Assembly (NCBI GenBank): GCA_900322025.1
Contig: ONYJ01000081.1
Location: 1 to 5,017 of the forward strand
Source: an uncultured Bacteroidales bacterium
GTDB taxonomy: Bacteria > Bacteroidota > Bacteroidia > Bacteroidales > UBA932
DNA: 5,017 nt
Reading direction: 5' to 3'
Below the pieces are notes generated by a model. That model was not told where the DNA came from, did no database searches, and saw nothing but the letters and a program-made list of their open reading frames with translations. The translations under genes and the position numbers were made by a program. This document shows, one piece after another, positions 1-5,017 of this stretch. Numbering within the stretch: the first letter of the stretch is position 1; the number at the start of each line of letters is the position of its first letter.

Positions 1-9
1 CAAAAATCT

Positions 10-26
10 CCGGCGTTTCACGCCGG
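10..26. terminator. Short GC hairpin, possible minus-strand terminator
   Basis: CCGGCGT (10-16) pairs with ACGCCGG (20-26) around the loop TTC, a perfect 7-bp stem. Read on the minus strand the stem is followed by AGATTTTTG (9-1), a short T run, so it could terminate transcription running leftward. On the plus strand the stem is preceded by the A run and has no T run after it. The terminator role is inferred from structure only. Confidence 0.4.
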
Positions 27-31
27 CCGAA

Positions 32-82
32 CCGGAATCCCGCTCCGCCGTAGCGGAGCGGGCATTCTTTTCTTCCGGAATC
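32..82 (+). repeat. 8-bp direct repeat flanking the terminator hairpin
   Basis: CCGGAATC occurs at 32-39 and again at 75-82, one copy on each side of the 39-62 hairpin, overlapping it by one base on the left. The second copy lies within 8 bases of the start of the truncated GT2 frame. It could be a target-site-like duplication, a recombination footprint or chance. Confidence 0.4.
39..75 (+). terminator. Rho-independent terminator
   Basis: CCCGCTCCGC (39-48) pairs perfectly with GCGGAGCGGG (53-62) around the four-base loop CGTA. The T-rich stretch CATTCTTTTCTTC follows at 63-75. A 10-bp GC-rich stem, a tetraloop and a downstream T-rich tract are the classic form of an intrinsic terminator. 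It would end a + strand transcript coming from outside the left edge, and only about 14 bases separate it from ATG 90. Confidence 0.7.
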
Positions 83-89
83 TACACGC

Positions 90-851
90 ATGATGAGTCA
101 GATCTCTGATATTAATTGTGATTTCATAGTGGTAGATAACTGCTCTCCAAATGATTCATACGAGCAATTAGCAAAAGCTTCAAAGCTACTGAATTATACA
201 TTATTGAAGAGTGATTCTAACGGGGGATATGCTAAAGGAAACAATATTGGCTTACGTTATGCGAAAAAGCATGGGTATCATTATGGCTGGATTATGAATA
301 ACGATATCTTGTTTGAATCAAATTTTTCCTTAAGCAGATTGTTGGGCGTTTTTCAGCAGGCTGATGATATTGCAGTAGTAAATCCGGATGTCTATTCTGC
401 AGATGGAAAACTATATAACCGAGATTCCAAACGTTGGACTTTTAGCGATTTGTCGTTTGGTATGTATAGATACAAAAAAACAGGAAGAGAAATCTTTGAT
501 CAGGGTGGATGGGGATATATTTATAGACCGCAAGGATGCTGTATGGTATTGGATTTGCAAAAGTGTTCAGAAGTAGGTTTCTTTGACACACACACATTTC
601 TTTACTGTGAAGAACCTATTTTAGCGGAGCGTTTACTAAATAAAGGCTACAGATGCGCTTGTGATATATCAAATAAAATAGTTCATAATCACTCTTATAC
701 CGTTCATAGTTCTCTTGATAGACAAAGAGTGATAAATACACATTTAAATAGTTTCATGTACTATTTAACAGCATATAGAAAATTTTCTGGATTCAAGCTG
801 GCCGTATGTATGTTATTTCAGAAGATTAAGTTAACATACTTGGAAAAGTAA
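90..851 (+). CDS. GT2 family glycosyltransferase, N-terminally truncated
   Basis: The product is a GT-A fold glycosyltransferase that would transfer a sugar from a nucleotide donor to a growing lipid-linked oligosaccharide at the inner face of the membrane. Visible motifs are VVDN (14-17), NGGYAKGNNIG (44-54), the metal-binding NND (70-72), GCCMVL (149-154) and the acidic FLYCEE segment (170-175), with HNH at 198-200. The intact GT2 protein at 3291-4163 carries the equivalent motifs 22 residues further in. This protein therefore lacks the first beta-strand and the VNYNG-type motif. No ribosome site precedes ATG 90 or ATG 93, and a terminator sits just upstream. It is either the 3' remnant of a broken gene or a gene cut by a rearrangement or assembly join. 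The sugar specificity is unknown. TAA ends it at 849-851. Confidence 0.8.
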   Translation: MMSQISDINCDFIVVDNCSPNDSYEQLAKASKLLNYTLLKSDSNGGYAKGNNIGLRYAKKHGYHYGWIMNNDILFESNFSLSRLLGVFQQADDIAVVNPDVYSADGKLYNRDSKRWTFSDLSFGMYRYKKTGREIFDQGGWGYIYRPQGCCMVLDLQKCSEVGFFDTHTFLYCEEPILAERLLNKGYRCACDISNKIVHNHSYTVHSSLDRQRVINTHLNSFMYYLTAYRKFSGFKLAVCMLFQKIKLTYLEK

Positions 852-910
852 TCTATTCATAGACAAGTGATGTTACTTTAAATAACAAGTGACGTAAATT
901 AGGAGTTTTG
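852..910 (+). promoter_or_regulatory. Intergenic gap with a repeated motif
   Basis: This 59-base gap is the widest between any two genes here. ACAAGTGA occurs at 863-870 and 885-892, 22 bases apart, and the match extends to 11 of 13 bases (863-875 against 885-897). TGTTA (871-875) and TAACA (883-887) form a 5-bp inverted repeat between them. The 22-base period is about two helical turns, which would suit a dimeric regulator. No convincing -35/-10 pair is visible, so a regulatory role is a guess. Confidence 0.3.
901..905 (+). promoter_or_regulatory. Ribosome binding site of the GT4 gene
   Basis: AGGAG at 901-905 lies 5 bases before ATG 911, good spacing. It lies only 2 bases before the in-frame TTG at 908, which is too close. 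It therefore fixes the start at ATG 911. Confidence 0.8.
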
Positions 911-2119
911 ATGGCTATAGATTTGTTATATATTTCTATGATGATGCCTCAGAAAAAAGCAAATAATGGTGGGGCACATACATTTTATTATTATATAAAT
1001 AATATGGCAAAGCAGAGGAATATCAACGTTACATTAATTGCCAAGGCCCGTGACAAAAAGGAGGCATCGACTCAAATAGATAATGTGAGAATATTTCCAA
1101 TATTAAATGAAACGCTTACGGCTGCGCACCCAGTGAGGCTGTTGAAGGATATAAATTCGAAGATCAATCCATTTGCTAAGAAAGGAAATACGCTTAGGGA
1201 ATCTATCTACACTCAAATTATAGATACAATTATAGATATCGATATCCATCCGGATGTGATCGTTTTGGAATTTTCACAAATGGCATATTTAGTATATCCA
1301 TTAAAGAAGAAATTCCCTGAAGCGAAATTTCTTGTTTCTGAACATGATGTAAGTTACCTTTGGTATAGAAGGAAAAGTGCATCTCAGAACAACTTTATCA
1401 TGAAGAAATACTGGAATATGATTGGAAAATATCGAAAGAAGATGGAACTTGACGCGATTGACCATTGCGATATTATTATGCCGCACAATGAAAAAGATAG
1501 AAGATTATTAATAACGGATGGTGTTGATCCTGCCAAAGTGTGCCCGCTTGTTCCATATTATGAAGAAATTAATGTCTCGAGACAACCGAACTATAGAGAT
1601 GTGATAATTTATGGAGCAATGGACAGACCTGAAAATTACCAAAGTGCGATATGGTTTATTAACAAGGTAATGCCACTATTAACAGATTTGGATATTAGGT
1701 TGTTAGTAATCGGTGGCAACCCTCCGGAGAAACTCCGCAATCTTGATAATCATAATATAAAGATTCTAGGATTTGTTGATGATTTAAAACCTTATTTTTC
1801 AAGTTGCGCGGCGATGGTTGCACCATTGTCATTAGGAGCAGGGATAAAAATCAAGGTACTTGAGGCAATGTATGCAGGTATACCGACTTTGACAAATGAG
1901 ATTGGTATTGAAGGAATACCTGCAACTGATAAAAAGGATTATTTTCTGTGTAACTCATCTGAAGATTATGCTGGAGTTTTGAAGCAGATTATTGATCGAG
2001 AAGTAGATTTGAACACCATATCCATTAATGCACATAAATGCATCGTTGATAACTTTGATAAAGAACGATCTTTTGAAGAGTACTATAACAGGATTCTAAG
2101 ATTATCCGGGAAATCATAA
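911..2119 (+). CDS. GT4 family glycosyltransferase (GT-B fold)
   Basis: A 402-residue cytoplasmic glycosyltransferase of the retaining GT4 family, expected to add one sugar from a nucleotide-sugar donor to the lipid-linked repeat unit. The N-terminal Rossmann domain has the glycine-containing NNGGAHTF segment (about 18-25) and the VSEHD segment near the domain end. The C-terminal donor-binding domain opens with a GAMDRPENYQSAIWF segment. It then has GFVDDLKPYF and the signature AGIKIKVLEAMYAGIP, in which E318 (codon 1862-1864) is the conserved ribose-contacting glutamate of the family. The length is normal and there is no signal peptide or membrane span. ATG 911 is chosen because AGGAG lies 5 bases upstream. 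The polymerase gene starts 1 base after its stop, so the two are probably co-translated. The donor and linkage cannot be read from the sequence. Confidence 0.9.
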   Translation: MAIDLLYISMMMPQKKANNGGAHTFYYYINNMAKQRNINVTLIAKARDKKEASTQIDNVRIFPILNETLTAAHPVRLLKDINSKINPFAKKGNTLRESIYTQIIDTIIDIDIHPDVIVLEFSQMAYLVYPLKKKFPEAKFLVSEHDVSYLWYRRKSASQNNFIMKKYWNMIGKYRKKMELDAIDHCDIIMPHNEKDRRLLITDGVDPAKVCPLVPYYEEINVSRQPNYRDVIIYGAMDRPENYQSAIWFINKVMPLLTDLDIRLLVIGGNPPEKLRNLDNHNIKILGFVDDLKPYFSSCAAMVAPLSLGAGIKIKVLEAMYAGIPTLTNEIGIEGIPATDKKDYFLCNSSEDYAGVLKQIIDREVDLNTISINAHKCIVDNFDKERSFEEYYNRILRLSGKS

Positions 2120-2120
2120 T

Positions 2121-3287
2121 ATGACGATTAGTATACCAAAATTAGGCTTTCCAAAGACTTGCTTTTGGTTAGCGTACATTGCCTATTTCATTGCACGATA
2201 CATGGAATATACCTCTGTTCTTTCACTTGATGGGGCTGAGACGGTCATCAATAATATTAAAATTGCAACTTATATAGTATTTGTATGCTTAATTATATCG
2301 AAAAAAGTAATTCGTATAGTTAAAAATGGAAATTATATATTATTTATATTAGCAGTTATTGGTGTTGCGACTTATCAAATCATCTTCGGACGAGGCAATT
2401 CCATTTTTGTAATTGCTCTGATAGGTCTTGCATATTACAATTTATTCAGTGATGATTATAGTGATTCCTTCGTATTTGCAAATCTGAAATTGAACATTTT
2501 AATGTTTACGACGGTTATTATTTTAAACACTGCAAAAGTTTTACCTAATGTTACAACCACAGTACAAAAAGTAGGTGGCGTCACTTTTAACAGAGCATCA
2601 TTAGGATTTATGTATCCTGGACAACTCCAGATAGCCTGCTTGACATTAGTTACACTGCTGATTTATGTCACCAGAGAGAGAAACTCGCATCTATTTAAGA
2701 TTATTGCTTTTATGTTATCCACAGTTATCTTCCTGTTCAGTCAGACTTTCATGCCTTACCTGGTATCGATACTGGCGATTTTCATAATCGGAAACAGAAA
2801 ATCATTTGTACTGGGTAGGCGTTTTTTCTTGCATTTGGCAACGATTTGTTTTGCTATTACCATAGTGCTCGTAGCACTAAAATATTATAATGTCTCAGCC
2901 GTAGATGGAATAGATGCTTTACTGAATTACAGATTATCCTTATCTGTTACGGCGATTAGAAAGTATGGCATTACACTGGCGGGAACACTTTTCCATAATA
3001 TCAATGAGGGTGGACCAGGGGGAGAATATTTGTATCTCGACTCTGAGTATATATATATATTGGTTTCTAATGGGATCATCTATTCAGCATTTGCCTTAAT
3101 CATTCTTAAGATTCTTAATGTGTACATGTCAAAAGGAAAAAAGTTTGCTGCATATGCCGTTTTGATCGTGTGGTATATAAATGGTATCGTAAATAGCGGG
3201 ATTTTCAATGTATTGTTTAATCCGTTAATTATATGCATTTTCCCTGCAATTAAAAATTACTTCAGAGGAGTGAGAATATTGAGGTAA
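2121..3287 (+). CDS. Wzy-like polysaccharide polymerase, multi-pass membrane protein
   Basis: A 388-residue, strongly hydrophobic protein with roughly ten membrane segments, for example about 13-28, 46-60, 71-89, 93-109 and 121-138, and further ones from about 165 to 255 and from 310 to the end. A larger hydrophilic loop at about 255-310 carries the NYRLSLSVTAIRKYG stretch (R271) and ends at YLDSEY. This layout, many spans with one late arginine-bearing outer loop followed by a D-x-EY segment, fits O-antigen/capsule polymerases of the Wzy type in Gram-positive bacteria. Those enzymes join undecaprenyl-linked repeat units on the outer face of the membrane. Wzy proteins share little sequence, so the call rests on topology and on a locus of glycosyltransferases. 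A flippase is less likely given the size and the single large loop. The ribosome site is weak (CCGGGA, 2106-2111), which suggests coupling to the upstream gene. Confidence 0.75.
   Translation: MTISIPKLGFPKTCFWLAYIAYFIARYMEYTSVLSLDGAETVINNIKIATYIVFVCLIISKKVIRIVKNGNYILFILAVIGVATYQIIFGRGNSIFVIALIGLAYYNLFSDDYSDSFVFANLKLNILMFTTVIILNTAKVLPNVTTTVQKVGGVTFNRASLGFMYPGQLQIACLTLVTLLIYVTRERNSHLFKIIAFMLSTVIFLFSQTFMPYLVSILAIFIIGNRKSFVLGRRFFLHLATICFAITIVLVALKYYNVSAVDGIDALLNYRLSLSVTAIRKYGITLAGTLFHNINEGGPGGEYLYLDSEYIYILVSNGIIYSAFALIILKILNVYMSKGKKFAAYAVLIVWYINGIVNSGIFNVLFNPLIICIFPAIKNYFRGVRILR
3048..3060 (+). repeat. TA dinucleotide tract inside the polymerase gene
   Basis: Thirteen bases of alternating T and A (6.5 TA units) encode Tyr-Ile-Tyr-Ile after E309. 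The tract sits in a segment that looks conserved in the protein family, so codon choice may explain it. Slippage by one unit would frameshift the polymerase before its last spans. Confidence 0.6.
3281..3284 (+). promoter_or_regulatory. Ribosome site of the second GT2 gene
   Basis: GAGG at 3281-3284 overlaps the last codons of the polymerase gene. It is 6 bases from ATG 3291 and 9 bases from ATG 3294, so both starts remain possible. A stronger AGAGGAG at 3264-3270 is 20 bases away, too far to serve either start directly. Confidence 0.55.
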
Positions 3288-4114
3288 GCGATGATGAACA
3301 GAGTAGGAATTATTCTGGTTAACTATAATGGATACGAAGATACTGTAGAGTGCTTGAAATCACTCTGTAAAATCAAGTATAAAAGTTTTGTGGTCATTGT
3401 TGTAGATAATGCCTCAACTAAGACACCTACGGATAACCAAATTGAATATATAAGAAATCACAGTATCTATTATCGAACGGATAGTAACCTTGGATTTTCA
3501 GGTGGAAACAATGTGGGAATCAAAATTGCAAAGAAAAATGATTGTAGTTTTGTATTGCTATTAAATAACGATACTACAGTGGAACCGGATTTTCTTGATG
3601 AGCTTATGTCAGCACAATCAACACATAAGAATACAGGAATTGTTACCGGAAAAATATATTATTATGCAAAGGATAAGATATGGTCAGCTGGTGGAAAGTA
3701 TAACAGGAATACTGGTGTAACCTCTCAATTTGGTGGGAAAGATTCAAAAGAGTTTAATAAGTCCGGTTTCATCACCTTTGCAACAGGGTGTCTTATGCTT
3801 ATTCCAATGAAGGTGATTGAAGAAGTTGGCTATCTTGCAGAATCATATTTTCTGTATTCTGAGGATACAGATTATTGTCAAAGAGTTATTGATGCGGATT
3901 TCAATATTTATTACTGTGCTAGTTCCATCATCTATCATAAGGTAAGCGCATCAGTAGGGAATATGAGTGCCATGCAGGAACGATATATGATGCGTAATAA
4001 TCTTTATATGATTCAGAAGTACGGAAAACTAAAGCCATTTACGTATCTTTATTTCTTCTTACACACATCGAAGGATATTCTAAGGGGAAGAAACCATCTT
4101 AAGCCGGTGTTGAT

Positions 4115-4118
4115 AGGA
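4115..4118 (+). promoter_or_regulatory. Possible ribosome site of the acetyltransferase gene
   Basis: AGGA lies inside the preceding GT2 gene, four bases before GTG 4123. The spacing is slightly short. It is the best match upstream of any candidate start of this gene, which is why GTG 4123 is preferred, with modest certainty. Confidence 0.35.
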
Positions 4119-4122
4119 ACAA

Positions 4123-5017
<895 letters not shown>

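Larger units (their letters stand above)
1..89. other. GC-rich non-coding segment abutting a truncated gene
   Basis: This stretch is clearly richer in G and C than the AT-rich genes to its right. It contains two perfect inverted repeats and no recognisable coding sequence. In the frame of the downstream glycosyltransferase it is closed by TAG at 51-53. The codons between that stop and ATG 90 give residues unlike the start of any GT2 enzyme, and the other two forward frames close just after position 90 without a GT-A motif. It looks like the end of another transcription unit joined directly to the body of the GT2 gene. Whether the join is natural or an assembly artefact cannot be decided here. 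Confidence 0.7.

Noticed and set aside
1..89. tRNA, riboswitch or integron attC site
   Set aside because: The two hairpins are simple perfect stems with no cloverleaf, conserved riboswitch core or attC-type R/L boxes. Terminator function fits better.
474..480. Run of seven A inside the first GT2 gene as a phase-variation site
   Set aside because: A7 is short and common in AT-rich coding DNA, and the frame is intact on both sides.
388..576. 62-residue + strand frame inside the first GT2 gene
   Set aside because: It lies wholly inside a gene with clear glycosyltransferase motifs, has no ribosome site and resembles no family.
908..910. TTG start for the GT4 gene
   Set aside because: It is only 2 bases from AGGAG; ATG 911 has proper spacing and is the better codon.
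1301..1486. Minus-strand frame inside the GT4 gene
   Set aside because: It is opposite well-supported coding sequence, and its product is low-complexity and basic without a recognisable domain.

Overview
The window is an AT-rich fragment of a surface-polysaccharide (capsule or exopolysaccharide) gene cluster, all on the + strand. It holds two GT2 glycosyltransferases, a GT4 glycosyltransferase, a multi-spanning Wzy-like polymerase and a CatB/XAT-type O-acetyltransferase. AT-rich codon use, AGGAG-type ribosome sites, tight gene packing and protein style suggest a Gram-positive anaerobe of the Clostridia, perhaps Lachnospiraceae. That placement is inference; no marker gene is present. No priming transferase, flippase, chain-length regulator or nucleotide-sugar gene is visible, so the window covers only the middle or end of a larger locus.

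Layout. Bases 1-89 are GC-rich and non-coding, with two strong hairpins, the second a good rho-independent terminator on the + strand. Gene 1 (90-851) is a GT2 enzyme that starts abruptly after the terminator, without a ribosome site and without its first beta-strand. Against the second GT2 gene in this window, about 22 N-terminal residues are missing. A 59-base gap with a short repeated motif follows. Then come the GT4 gene (911-2119), the polymerase (2121-3287), an intact GT2 gene (3291-4163) and an acetyltransferase (about 4123-4881), separated by 1 or 3 bases or overlapping, as in one operon.

The right end is the most notable part. A new reading frame opens at 4911 (or at TTG 4902). After nine codons it enters a perfect pentanucleotide repeat, CAGAG, of 16 full copies plus two bases, running off the window. 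Read in any forward frame the tract encodes the same five-residue cycle (E-Q-S-R-A) and never a stop. Gain or loss of one unit therefore shifts the frame of whatever follows. This is the design of a phase-variable contingency gene, here placed last in a polysaccharide operon, and the hidden product may be a further glycosyltransferase or modifying enzyme.

Working model: the glycosyltransferases build a repeat unit on a lipid carrier, the Wzy-like protein polymerises it outside the membrane, the acetyltransferase decorates it, and the repeat-led gene switches one further step on and off. The tract probably also explains why the sequence stops at 5017. The abrupt left junction may be a real rearrangement or an assembly join.
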